A stretch of DNA of 39,930 nucleotides from Methylobacter sp. Lineage in GTDB: Bacteria; Pseudomonadota; Gammaproteobacteria; Methylococcales; Methylomonadaceae. Made by a program: the position numbers and the translations under genes. The DNA lies in the NCBI RefSeq assembly GCF_030680395.1, contig NZ_JAUXVR010000009.1, positions 1 through 39,930 on the forward strand. Direction: 5' to 3'. The notes beneath the pieces were generated by a model. That model saw nothing but the letters and a program-made list of their open reading frames with translations. It was not told the DNA's origin and did not search any database. This document shows positions 27,150-33,770 of the stretch, in pieces (position 1 is the first letter of the stretch; each line of letters begins with the position of its first letter).

Positions 27150-27215
27150 TTGGTACACACCTTGGTACTCGTTTTTAATGAGCTGACATGATACACCACG
27201 GGATTGCTTGGGAAA
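27150..27215. other. Possible left boundary / arm-site region of the integrative element
   Basis: Three GGTAC cores occur here, the first two inside TTGGTACACACC and TTGGTACTC (27150-27169), then ATAGGTACA (27207-27215). Repeated GGTAC-type motifs are often seen near ends of tyrosine-integrase elements and may be integrase arm sites. No att core can be proved because the other end lies outside the window. Confidence 0.3.
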
Positions 27216-27223
27216 ATAGGTAC

Positions 27224-27248
27224 AAAAAAGCCGGTATTACCCGGCCTT
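27224..27248 (-). terminator. Intrinsic terminator, minus strand
   Basis: On the minus strand the stem GCCGG (27245-27241), a six-base loop and CCGGC (27234-27230) are followed by six T residues (27229-27224). It would end leftward transcripts of the integrative element before the membrane-protein gene. Confidence 0.7.
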
Positions 27249-27407
27249 GGTTTTGATATGCTAATTAACGGCGGAATGAAGGGCGAGCTGTGTCACCCCT
27301 TCAATTAATCTCAATAGTGTCTATCCTCGTATTGTCTCCAGCCGCTTTTCTTACTAAGCAATAAAAGCCGATAACCCGAAAGTTACCGGTTCTGACTGTT
27401 TATTTTT

Positions 27408-27432
27408 AGTTATCCGGAATTTCCGGATAACT
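27408..27432. repeat. 25-bp perfect palindrome (12-1-12)
   Basis: Arms AGTTATCCGGAA and TTCCGGATAACT with a single central T. It belongs to a series of long inverted repeats between 27.4 and 28.0 kb where no gene is supported. Confidence 0.9.
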
Positions 27433-27491
27433 GATTTTGATTGTTTCTATTTGCCAGTGCGCCCAAGTTCCCCCGAACCTTCCGCGAGGAG

Positions 27492-27526
27492 TTTTATAAA
27501 GGTAGTCAGCGTTTACCTTTATAAAA
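27492..27526. repeat. Inverted repeat, 13-bp perfect arms
   Basis: TTTTATAAAGGTA (27492-27504) and TACCTTTATAAAA (27514-27526) flank a nine-base loop. There is no T-tract in either direction that would make it a simple terminator. Confidence 0.9.
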
Positions 27527-27728
27527 TCGTCACTCAACAACCTGAATAGGAACATGGATTAGGCCAAAAGCACAGGATCGGCAAGCTCAAGCCATTGAAT
27601 TTCCTTATGGTGGTCATACTCACCATCTTTTAAACCATAAAGACAGTAACGCCTTGAATTTTATTATCATTCAAATATGAATCATCTTTTAGTCCGTAAA
27701 GACCGATAAAAAGCTGTGTCTTTATGTC

Positions 27729-27917
27729 TTGACTTCCAGAAGGGTCGAAACCGAATCAACCCCTGCATTTCTCAGATTTGAGCAATCTATTGATTTTATT
27801 GAATTCCTCAAATCTGAGGAATCAATAGATGGAATCCCGTCTATCTCATTCTATTCGTATAAAGGCGGTACCGGCATTGATCCCAATGTTCGGCAAGTTC
27901 GTCAATTTCCAAAGTAA
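27729..27917 (+). pseudogene. Fragment carrying a ParA/MinD-type deviant Walker A
   Basis: The frame at 27834-27875 encodes IPSISFYSYKGGTG. ISFYSYKGG(T/V)G is the hallmark N-terminus of a family of ParA-like ATPases, which continues with RS and a long domain. Here the similarity stops right after the glycine and the frame ends 14 codons later, so only the first dozen residues survive. The preceding 35 codons fall in inverted repeats and are not protein-like. I read it as a recombination remnant, perhaps the stub of a gene disrupted by the element or its relative. Confidence 0.45.
27771..27830. repeat. Nested inverted repeats (12-bp and 11-bp arms)
   Basis: CTCAGATTTGAG (27771-27782) is complementary to CTCAAATCTGAG (27807-27818), and ATCTATTGATT (27785-27795) to AATCAATAGAT (27820-27830). 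The two pairs interlock rather than nest cleanly, so they can form alternative hairpins or a pseudoknot-like fold. Confidence 0.85.
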
Positions 27918-27931
27918 CAGGGCTCGAATCA

Positions 27932-27962
27932 CTGACCTGACGACTACCAATCATCAGGTCAG
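27932..27962. repeat. Inverted repeat, 9-bp perfect arms
   Basis: CTGACCTGA (27932-27940) and TCAGGTCAG (27954-27962) flank a 13-base loop just past the end of the leftward small-gene operon. It might serve as part of a terminator or processing site, but lacks a T-tract. Confidence 0.8.
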
Positions 27963-27985
27963 AATCCCGACAAAACCTATGTTTA

Positions 27986-28141
27986 TTATTTAATATCAGT
28001 TACCTGTATAAAAATTAGAACGATAGGCTTTTCGTGTATAGTGCCTTTTTTAGTGCCTTTTGGTTTAATGAATGCGGTTTTAAACGCGCCAAGGCTTTCC
28101 TCCTTTGACTGGGTATCGATAGCTTGCTCGGCAGAGCTCAT
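27986..28141 (-). CDS. Small hypothetical protein of the element (51 residues)
   Basis: Starts MSSAEQAIDTQSKEESLGAF and is basic in its second half (KPKGTKKGT). Its ATG overlaps the stop of the preceding gene (ATGA, 28141-28138), which is the best evidence that it is translated. A longer frame would start at 28177 inside the neighbour and is less likely. No recognised domain. It is the third gene of a leftward cluster headed by a C4-like RNA. Confidence 0.55.
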   Translation of the reverse strand: MSSAEQAIDTQSKEESLGAFKTAFIKPKGTKKGTIHEKPIVLIFIQVTDIK

Positions 28142-28458
28142 GATTGCCCCCGCTCTTTGGCTATGTCGGCGTCGCAATAGGCACTGACTGTGGCTTTTAT
28201 GTCATCTAACTCCTGCATTATCGTATCAATAGCTATACAGAAAGTGGTATCAGAAGGCCTGTCAGCATTATGTCTCTGAAAATGCCAGGATAGTAGTTGC
28301 AAAACTCCATTGGCTCTCTCGGTCATTAAGCCAATGTTATTCACTAAACTTATGCTATTGCTTAAATTTGGATCGGCCAGACGGTGAGAAAAATCTACAG
28401 CGGCGCTATTAGTGACTGAAGTTTGTTCGTCGGTTTTATCTGTTGAATTAGCCATCAT
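28138..28458 (-). CDS. Small helical hypothetical protein of the element (106 residues)
   Basis: Not recognised. Ser/Thr-rich N-terminus (about 1-20), then two predicted long helices; the stretch ISLVNNIGLMTERANGVLQL suggests an oligomerising helix, and the C-terminus holds DTIMQELDDIKATVSAYCD. It begins two bases after the stop of the upstream 139-residue gene, with GGTG before the start, and overlaps the next gene by four bases, so the three are co-translated. The upstream neighbour has a similar helical layout. Possible roles are immunity, host takeover or toxin-antitoxin-like regulation, none of them demonstrated. Confidence 0.65.
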   Translation of the reverse strand: MMANSTDKTDEQTSVTNSAAVDFSHRLADPNLSNSISLVNNIGLMTERANGVLQLLSWHFQRHNADRPSDTTFCIAIDTIMQELDDIKATVSAYCDADIAKERGQS

Positions 28459-28460
28459 GA

Positions 28461-28880
28461 TTACACCTTTCCATAAAGTGCTTCGCGATTATTCAAGGCG
28501 TCAGTGACTTCGTAATTCTCGAATATCAACTGATTTTGCAGCTCCGCCAAACCACTAATAAGCCACCCCAATGTTACTAAACTGCTCTTGCCGACATTCT
28601 CCAGATCCGCATAGGCCATTATTTCACCCAAGGCCACGACACTATCAGCTATCACAGTTATTGTTTCATGTGTTCTTGAGCGAAGGATTTCTAAGCCGGT
28701 TATATCAGTTTGGTATTTCTTATGGAAAGTTTTTTTATCGTATTCTCTGGTGTGAGCTAACGCGCCCAGCATCAATACATTTGAAAAAACGGAGTTACCG
28801 TTGAAGTCAATCCCGCCATTTTCGCTGTGTTTAAAATTGATGTGATTGGCATTGCTTTCGGTTTTTGCTTGAGTGTCCAT
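28461..28880 (-). CDS. Hypothetical protein behind a C4-like RNA (139 residues)
   Basis: Starts MDTQAKTESNANHINFKHSE. A polar N-terminus (1-40) precedes mostly helical sequence (ETITVIADSVVALGEIMAY; LGWLISGLAELQNQLIFENY). The frame extends upstream to 29093, but that part translates the structured RNA at 28926-29006 and is not credible coding, so I place the start at 28880. In phages P1 and P7 the C4 antisense RNA controls an antirepressor operon on the same strand; this gene occupies the equivalent position, yet it does not look like an Ant protein. It is first of three coupled small genes. Function unknown. Confidence 0.65.
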   Translation of the reverse strand: MDTQAKTESNANHINFKHSENGGIDFNGNSVFSNVLMLGALAHTREYDKKTFHKKYQTDITGLEILRSRTHETITVIADSVVALGEIMAYADLENVGKSSLVTLGWLISGLAELQNQLIFENYEVTDALNNREALYGKV

Positions 28881-28925
28881 GATATTATCTCGATTATAGT
28901 TTTTATAAGCCGACACCATGATTTT

Positions 28926-29006
28926 GAGCGGGTGCCGGACTGGACGAAGTTGGCGTTCCGGAACAACAGAACCGGCCAGTCTTGCGACTGCTCCACCCAG
29001 CCCGAC
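28926..29006 (-). ncRNA. C4 antisense RNA-like element
   Basis: Minus-strand segment with nested pairing. An outer stem joins GGGTG and CACCC. Inside it is a hairpin CAGTC-GCAA-GACTG (GNRA tetraloop, 28990-28977). A second stem joins GCCGG and CCGGC around a GTTC/GAAC hairpin. Order and sequence agree with my memory of the C4 antisense RNA family of P1/P7-like and other prophages (about 80 nt, upstream of the gene it controls). When translated it gives the kind of GLGGAVARLAGSVVPE peptide often mis-annotated in databases. A covariance-model search would settle it. Confidence 0.6.
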
Positions 29007-29033
29007 ATAAAGAAGCGCTGAATTTTGCACAAT

Positions 29034-29053
29034 AAAAAACCGCATTAAGCGGC
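29034..29053 (-). terminator. Intrinsic terminator just upstream of the C4-like RNA
   Basis: On the minus strand CCGC-TTAAT-GCGG (29052-29040) is followed by TTTTTT (29039-29034). It would end transcripts from the 53-residue gene or, if transcription starts near 29110, act as an attenuator between promoter and RNA. Confidence 0.7.
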
Positions 29054-29114
29054 TATGTGCGCTGTTGTATTTCCGATACGCCAATATCGGCACTCAATGT
29101 GTGAGTGCGCCGAA

Positions 29115-29144
29115 AGTATAACTCTGCAATTAGAAGATGAGCAA
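29115..29144 (-). promoter_or_regulatory. Possible promoter upstream of the C4-like RNA
   Basis: Minus strand TTGCTC (29144-29139), an 18-nt spacer and TATACT (29120-29115). The -10 is good, the -35 weak. It lies upstream of the hairpin terminator at 29034, so expression of the C4-like RNA from it would need read-through. Confidence 0.35.
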
Positions 29145-29151
29145 CTAAAAA

Positions 29152-29313
29152 TTATTCTTCTTGTTTGGCGACAATCATACCCAACTTTCTCATAGCCTCC
29201 AGCTTGGCTTTCTGTGCGGCCCGTTTAGCGGCAAATGACGGCGCGCCAGCAAGGATTTTGTTTTGCTCGGTGAGTATGTGCTGGAGTTGTTCTTTTTCTT
29301 CTTGTGATGGCAT
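29152..29313 (-). CDS. Small hypothetical protein of the element (53 residues)
   Basis: MPSQEEKEQLQHILTEQNKI leads into an Ala/Lys-rich helix (SFAAKRAAQKAKLEAMRKLG). It is supported by AGGA eight bases before the ATG and by a codon pattern unlike the empty frames nearby. It ends just before the putative promoter and terminator of the C4-like RNA. No family recognised; the coiled-coil-like, charged sequence suggests a protein-interacting or nucleic-acid-binding peptide. Confidence 0.6.
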   Translation of the reverse strand: MPSQEEKEQLQHILTEQNKILAGAPSFAAKRAAQKAKLEAMRKLGMIVAKQEE

Positions 29314-29345
29314 GCATAGCATCCTGGTGATTATGGATCGGCTGA

Positions 29346-29501
29346 ATTAGCTCATGCCGACTTCATAAAAAAGTCGTTAAAGTTCTTGGCGCTGAAGCTG
29401 CGAAATTTTCCGCACCTTTAAAAACTGAGTCTGGACAAAATGCTCAAGGATATTTGCTGCCAAAACGCGAATCTCAGCTAATGGTTACCAGTAAGTTCTA
29501 A
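29346..29501 (+). pseudogene. Phage antirepressor / regulatory protein remnant
   Basis: A 51-codon plus-strand frame without a start reads LHKKVVKVLGAEAAKFSA and then YLLPKRESQLMV before stopping. The 'nucleus of LPKRE(S/T/A)' followed by a hydrophobic run is characteristic of phage Rha/antirepressor-type N-terminal domains. Both start and C-terminal domain are missing. It lies upstream of, and opposite to, the C4-like RNA, whose relatives regulate antirepressors; it may be the decayed former partner. Confidence 0.5.
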
Positions 29502-29518
29502 ATGAGTCATGGCTAATT

Positions 29519-29575
29519 CAAGTCTTTGATTTACATGCCATCGATTGAATCTAGGGCATGTAAATCAAAGACTTG
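29519..29575. repeat. Inverted repeat with 21-bp perfect arms
   Basis: The arms are 29519-29539 (CAAGTCTTTGATTTACATGC and one more C) and 29555-29575, its exact reverse complement, around a 15-base loop. This is the longest perfect hairpin seen in the window. It follows the antirepressor remnant and has no T-tract on either side. Confidence 0.95.
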
Positions 29576-29997
29576 CAAATTGACCGAATAGGGCGCGTCA
29601 TTGTGACGAACGGTGGTAAAAAGAAAAGGGGAAACGGTTGTTTCAGGTCAAGAGCCTGAGATCGATCCCCCTATAGAACCGAAAAATTCAATTCTTGATT
29701 CTGTAAATAACAAACCCCGGTTAGCCAGGTTGCTGCCTGACATCTCAGGGACCACATACTTGTAATTCAGAAACTCAGGTCAGAAAGAAAAAACGAAAAC
29801 CCAGCAGGGCTACTCGCTGACCTATCATCAAACGAAGTTGACGAAGAATCTGGACGACCGTTTACGGGGCTTTAACAGTATAACAGCAATCATTCAGCCT
29901 GTTAAATTGAGAATCGTAGGCAATAGGCATATGCATCGTCATAATGTCGAGTTCAATAAAATCAAAGGAATAGCATGTTTGCTACGTCTTTCCTGTT

Positions 29998-30023
29998 AAC
30001 CTTCTGCAAATTTGCAGAAGGTT
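29998..30023. repeat. 26-bp perfect palindrome
   Basis: Arms AACCTTCTGCAAA (29998-30010) and TTTGCAGAAGGTT (30011-30023) with no spacer; the flanks (GTTAACC/GGTTTAAC) extend it imperfectly. A palindrome with no loop is better suited to a dimeric protein or recombinase than to an RNA hairpin. Confidence 0.95.
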
Positions 30024-30484
30024 TAACGTCTGTTCTTGAAGAATGGAGGGGGTTACATCCGTTGTTACCTCTACTTGTTGATAGGACAGCTTGATTTTGC
30101 TGGGGTACGCTGATTTGACGTACCCAAATATTTCAATGACTTATATTTTTCGCATTGATTGGTGGTTTAATTGTGATACGCTTTTACCACCACTTTGTAT
30201 TCTCTTATTCATCTTGACGAACCTCGGTGAAGCTCTATATAGACAACATGTCGAGTTGAATAAAACCAGTACCTTGAGCAAATAAATATTAGTTGTTAAT
30301 GCTTGAACTTTGATCGCCCAGTTGCTTTGCTCCAGTGCCCCGCTTGGGCGACCCTCACCGGCTTCATTTGAGGGTAGCGCCACAAAGGATGTCTGATTAC
30401 CGGAATCGGGGGTAGATGTCTCGGACTTCCGCCAAAGCAACCAAATCCAGACACCGCCGTTGGCATTGCCGTCTTGTTTTTAAA

Positions 30485-30503
30485 ATGTCGGAAATCCCGA
30501 CAT
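30485..30503. repeat. Short hairpin ATGTCGG/CCGACAT
   Basis: Seven-bp perfect arms with a five-base loop, about 110 bp beyond the 3' end of the 762-residue gene. It could contribute to transcript ending, but no T-tract follows. Confidence 0.6.
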
Positions 30504-30614
30504 CGATTGATTTTATTATGTTTTTTTAAATACGGTTTGCGGCCTTATTTTAAACATGGGCTGCACCCACATTTACCTTTTAGGTGATGGCTGAAAACTC
30601 AACCATCAAAATAC

Positions 30615-32903
30615 TTACCCCCTTCCCGACATGCCCCCTGTCACGATATGAGCTATACCCCGATCCCTGACATCCTGCCCTACATCGGGAGCTGGCATGT
30701 TTACGGAAATACTTCTGTTTAAATCACTACCCAGCGGCTGTATTATCGGCGGCGCTTCAGCAATGGGCGGCGGCGGTGCAAATGTCGGCACTTTTGGCAT
30801 TGATGTCGAAGCCGTTTGTACTTGGGTGTTTACCGGACCCGCTGCCAGTTGATGATATAGCGGCATATAGTTTGCGTTTATGGCATTGTATCGACCGCCT
30901 TGAGTTGGATCGTCGGACGTTGAGGCTACGGCGGGGGCTGGAGTTTCGGCAAGATGCTCATCTTTTGCTAATTTTGCGTTGATCGCGTCAACCGTTTCTG
31001 TCATAGCGGTAGCTGCTTGTTTTGCGTATGTCGCCGTCGATGTTCCGTTACCATCTGTGCTTTCAATGCCGTTTTTAAACAACTTATTCGCGCCGCCCAC
31101 GCCTTTCAAATGCGCAGCTTTAGAATATCCGGCTATCTTTTCAGCAGAATCGCTATTAGAAATAGCTCCACTCCTAATTCCGCCAGCAACATTTTTATTG
31201 GTGTATTTGACGAACGCCTTATCTTGCGCCCCTTTATCTTGCAAAAAGGAATCTAATCCGCCTTCGGTATTCCAGTTAGATTTATCACGTAAAAACGCCT
31301 CATGCCCTCCAATTTCTCCGCGTGAATTGCGTTTTTTGTACCAATCTTTACCGGATGCTTTTTTGGCTTCTTCCAGCTTGTCTTGCTTTACCAATCCACT
31401 TTCTACCAGAGCTTCGGCTCCAAACTGATATTGGCCGAAATAACCTTGTTTATTATCTGCGTCTATTTTACCGCCGCTCTCTGTTTTTGACGTATTCGCG
31501 GCTAATGCTCTTGTTTGAACATCGCTAAGCCCGGTGATTTGATCTCCGCCTTGGAAATTTAGCGCCGCCTCGACTTCGTTAAATTTAGCGCGTCTGGATA
31601 TATTGCTAGCGCCCTCTTTTATCTTATCCCAGGCATTGCCCAGCGCCTCGGTGGTTTTCGGTGAACTTTTCTGTACTGCATCAACCGCCTCGTTGGCGGT
31701 GTTTTTCGCTATATCGGCACCGGCATTAACGGTTTCTTTTGTGGCCTCTACCGCTTTTTCGCCTGCGTCAACAACGGGTTTTAAGATAGCCGGAATATCG
31801 ATACCGAACTTGTCTTTAAGGAACCCTGTAAAAGCATCCCAAGACGACACCATGCCGTTAATTAGGCTATCGAAACCACCTTTTACAGTATCCCAGCCCT
31901 TACCGATTGATTCCGTTATCGGTGCAAATGCGGTAACGACAACATCCCATCCGGCAATAAGCTTAGCCCCGACCTCACCAAAGAACTTCTGTCCACTCTC
32001 CGTAAATAAGCCCCAGGCAATCGCTGAAGCCGCGCCAATAGCCAAGCCGATAGGCGAAAAAATAATACCAAGAACAGAGCCTATACCGGTAAGAAGTGCG
32101 CCACCCAGTCCGGTAATAGCCGCCATAATCCATGGTGAAATACTGCCTAACAACCCGCCAAGAAAGCTTTGATCACCATCGCCACCACCGCCTGGGTTGT
32201 CTTCTATATTATGCAGGCTCCTATTAGCCGCCCGGTTGAATACGGATTCATCTTTTCTAAAAAGATTCAGCTCCTTGAATATTTTCTTGTACCAGCGCTC
32301 TTTTTTGTCGCCACCGCCGCCGGTAAATATTTCGTAACCACGGCGCATGGGTTCAGCGACTTCCTGGAACGCCTTTATAGTAGGATCGGCCTCTTCGACG
32401 CCATTGGTAGACTCTTTTACCGCTGTGGTAATACTGTTTGCAACGTTACTTAGAAAACTACTCTGGTCTTTCTTTTTCTTTTTATCTTCTGGGTCTTCAT
32501 CAGGCGTATCTGTTGGACTTGATGCTTGATTACCTGAACTCCTGTTACCGGAAAATCTGCCTGAAGCATCGCGACCTCTCCCGTTTGGGATGACGGTTCC
32601 CCCTGGGCTTTCCGGCGGAAATACACTACTGGATGTACTGCTACTTCTTGGCCTATTTGGAGTTGCCACGCCGCTATTGTCGGCACTGCTTTGTCCGCTT
32701 GCCGACGAACCCCTATTGCGCGCATTACTGCCGCCGCTGGAGCTTCTTGAATGATTGTTATCGCGAACATTCGCAACCGCTCCGAGCAGCGAGCGTTTAA
32801 TGTCTCGAACATCTATTCTTATCTGCTTGAGCTGATCAACGGCTCTACTTAAATCTACCGGGTTGCCGGTTAAAAAACCTTGTGAATCGGATTGAAGTGC
32901 CAT
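30615..32903 (-). CDS. Large phage-type protein with disordered N-terminus, membrane-active core and lysozyme-like segment
   Basis: 762 residues, last gene of the element's main operon. Order: coiled N-terminus (LSRAVDQLKQIRIDVRDIKR); a Ser/Gly/Asn-rich disordered stretch (about 45-150); a hydrophobic Gly/Ala core (about 245-305, GLGGALLTGIGSVLGIIFSP) as in tape-measure or membrane-puncturing proteins; an Ala/Lys helical region; and a domain near 465-610 with KTESGGKIDADNKQGYFGQY. The E-S-G-G...GYFGQYQFG pattern is that of goose-type/SLT lysozyme-like domains, with E as candidate catalytic acid. The tail is Pro-rich. It resembles a virion-associated lytic or tape-measure protein, but no other tail genes are present. 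It could instead be an exported anti-host or anti-helper effector. Confidence 0.6.
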   Translation of the reverse strand: MALQSDSQGFLTGNPVDLSRAVDQLKQIRIDVRDIKRSLLGAVANVRDNNHSRSSSGGSNARNRGSSASGQSSADNSGVATPNRPRSSSTSSSVFPPESPGGTVIPNGRGRDASGRFSGNRSSGNQASSPTDTPDEDPEDKKKKKDQSSFLSNVANSITTAVKESTNGVEEADPTIKAFQEVAEPMRRGYEIFTGGGGDKKERWYKKIFKELNLFRKDESVFNRAANRSLHNIEDNPGGGGDGDQSFLGGLLGSISPWIMAAITGLGGALLTGIGSVLGIIFSPIGLAIGAASAIAWGLFTESGQKFFGEVGAKLIAGWDVVVTAFAPITESIGKGWDTVKGGFDSLINGMVSSWDAFTGFLKDKFGIDIPAILKPVVDAGEKAVEATKETVNAGADIAKNTANEAVDAVQKSSPKTTEALGNAWDKIKEGASNISRRAKFNEVEAALNFQGGDQITGLSDVQTRALAANTSKTESGGKIDADNKQGYFGQYQFGAEALVESGLVKQDKLEEAKKASGKDWYKKRNSRGEIGGHEAFLRDKSNWNTEGGLDSFLQDKGAQDKAFVKYTNKNVAGGIRSGAISNSDSAEKIAGYSKAAHLKGVGGANKLFKNGIESTDGNGTSTATYAKQAATAMTETVDAINAKLAKDEHLAETPAPAVASTSDDPTQGGRYNAINANYMPLYHQLAAGPVNTQVQTASTSMPKVPTFAPPPPIAEAPPIIQPLGSDLNRSISVNMPAPDVGQDVRDRGIAHIVTGGMSGRG

Positions 32904-32932
32904 TGTTTTACCTTTAATATTTTGTTAATTGA

Positions 32933-33322
32933 TTAAAAAGGGTCATGCTCGATTAAAATGCCAAGCCTTTCGCGCCTACCGATTAACATTTGGTCGCGTT
33001 TGGCGGCTTCTTCAAGAGCTTTTTCATAAATACCATCCAGCACTTCTTTTGCCGGAAATACATTCAGGTTGATTTCTTGCGGATCAATCGTTATTGCCGA
33101 CCTTCCGAAGCCCCGGTCCAGAATTTCTTTGCAGGCTCCTAATACGATATTAGGCGGCGTTTCTTCGTTTCTGATTAGCGTGGTAAGGACATTAAGAGCC
33201 TCTTCACCGTACTCGGCTGCGACTTGCTTTAACTTAAACGTCAGCTTATTGGGAACGTTCTTTTTGCGCCCGGCCCCCAACCGCTTGCCGCCGCGCTTTG
33301 AATTGCTTGTTTTAGATGTCAT
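32933..33322 (-). CDS. Small DNA-binding protein, terminase-small-subunit-like (DUF5681-type), paralogue 1
   Basis: 129 residues. The N-terminus KRGGKRLGAGRKKNVPNKLT is the RGGxRxGAGRKKG motif common to many phage small-terminase-like and DUF5681 proteins. It continues with AAEYGEEALNVL and KEILDRGFGRSA, shared with the next gene upstream. It is basic at the N-terminus and acidic/helical at the C-terminus. Tandem duplication with the 118-residue gene is evident by eye. No large terminase is present, so if it acts in packaging it would have to redirect a helper phage's enzyme, as in phage satellites; that role is inferred. Confidence 0.7.
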   Translation of the reverse strand: MTSKTSNSKRGGKRLGAGRKKNVPNKLTFKLKQVAAEYGEEALNVLTTLIRNEETPPNIVLGACKEILDRGFGRSAITIDPQEINLNVFPAKEVLDGIYEKALEEAAKRDQMLIGRRERLGILIEHDPF

Positions 33323-33401
33323 TTGATATAGTTTTCTATTTATTCAAACCGAAAAAAGCTGTGCTTATCAAGCTGGGCGTAGGCTGTGGCTGGTTTTGAT
33401 T

Positions 33402-33758
33402 TTATTCATCAAGCAAGCCGCGCTCGATCAACACTTGCCGCTGGCGCTCTCTCGCGTTCGCCATTCTATCGACGAATTCAGTTTCAAGTTTCTGCATTAG
33501 CTCTGGGTCCATTTTGGCGCTATGCTGCGCTTCTATATGGACTGCCGGTCTACCATATCCGCGATCGAGGATCTTATCAGCCGCTTGGAGCCTTGTTGCC
33601 GCCGGCGCTTCTGAATCTCTCATAATCTCGACAAAAACCTGGATCGCCTCCTCGGTGTACTCGGCTGCTTTATTTTTTAAATCAACCGTAACCTTGTTTT
33701 TGGTTCCTTTTTTTCGGCCTGCGCCTTGCCGTCTACCGCCTCGTTTTTGTTCTGTCAC
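33402..33758 (-). CDS. Small DNA-binding protein, terminase-small-subunit-like (DUF5681-type), paralogue 2
   Basis: 118 residues, starting MTEQKRGGRRQGAGRKKGTK. It shares the GAGRKK motif, AAEYTEEAIQVF and ADKILDRGYGRPAV with its neighbour at 32933. The GTG start is confirmed by AAGGAGG five bases upstream. It follows the 188-residue regulator by 12 bp. Two divergent copies side by side suggest subunits of a hetero-oligomer or specificity for two DNA sites. A standalone regulator of late genes is an alternative. Confidence 0.75.
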   Translation of the reverse strand: MTEQKRGGRRQGAGRKKGTKNKVTVDLKNKAAEYTEEAIQVFVEIMRDSEAPAATRLQAADKILDRGYGRPAVHIEAQHSAKMDPELMQKLETEFVDRMANARERQRQVLIERGLLDE

Positions 33759-33770
33759 CTGAGCCTCCTT

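Larger units (their letters stand above)
29576..30614. other. Gene-poor region between the antirepressor remnant and the 762-residue protein
   Basis: About 1 kb in which I cannot support an intact gene. One plus-strand frame from about 29604 is open to a TAA near 29763 and again to about 29999, with peptides such as SILDSVNNKPRLARLLPDIS, which may be decayed coding sequence. The short frames at 30091-30285 (+) and 30141-30440 (-) lack ribosome-binding sites and recognisable family features. The minus strand around 30300-30470 is more GC-rich and could hold a structured RNA, but I cannot assign it. Confidence 0.4.

Noticed and set aside
27624-27707. Imperfect direct repeat CATCTTTTA...TAAAGAC (27624 and 27683) as a gene duplication or att pair
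   Set aside because: Only short stretches match, both copies lie on the same side of the element, and the sequence is AT-rich enough for chance similarity.
27224-27830. CRISPR array suggested by several repeated hairpins
   Set aside because: The inverted repeats differ from one another in sequence and spacing; there is no regular direct repeat with unique spacers and no cas gene.
28881-29093. N-terminal 71 residues of the 210-codon frame at 28461
   Set aside because: They translate the structured C4-like RNA; the peptide is a known type of mis-annotation, and the internal ATG at 28880 is a better start.
30141-30440. 99-codon minus-strand frame (and the 64-codon plus-strand frame over it)
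   Set aside because: No ribosome-binding site, no domain, and compositionally unlike the element's real genes. The GC-rich part may instead be a structured RNA, which I could not identify.
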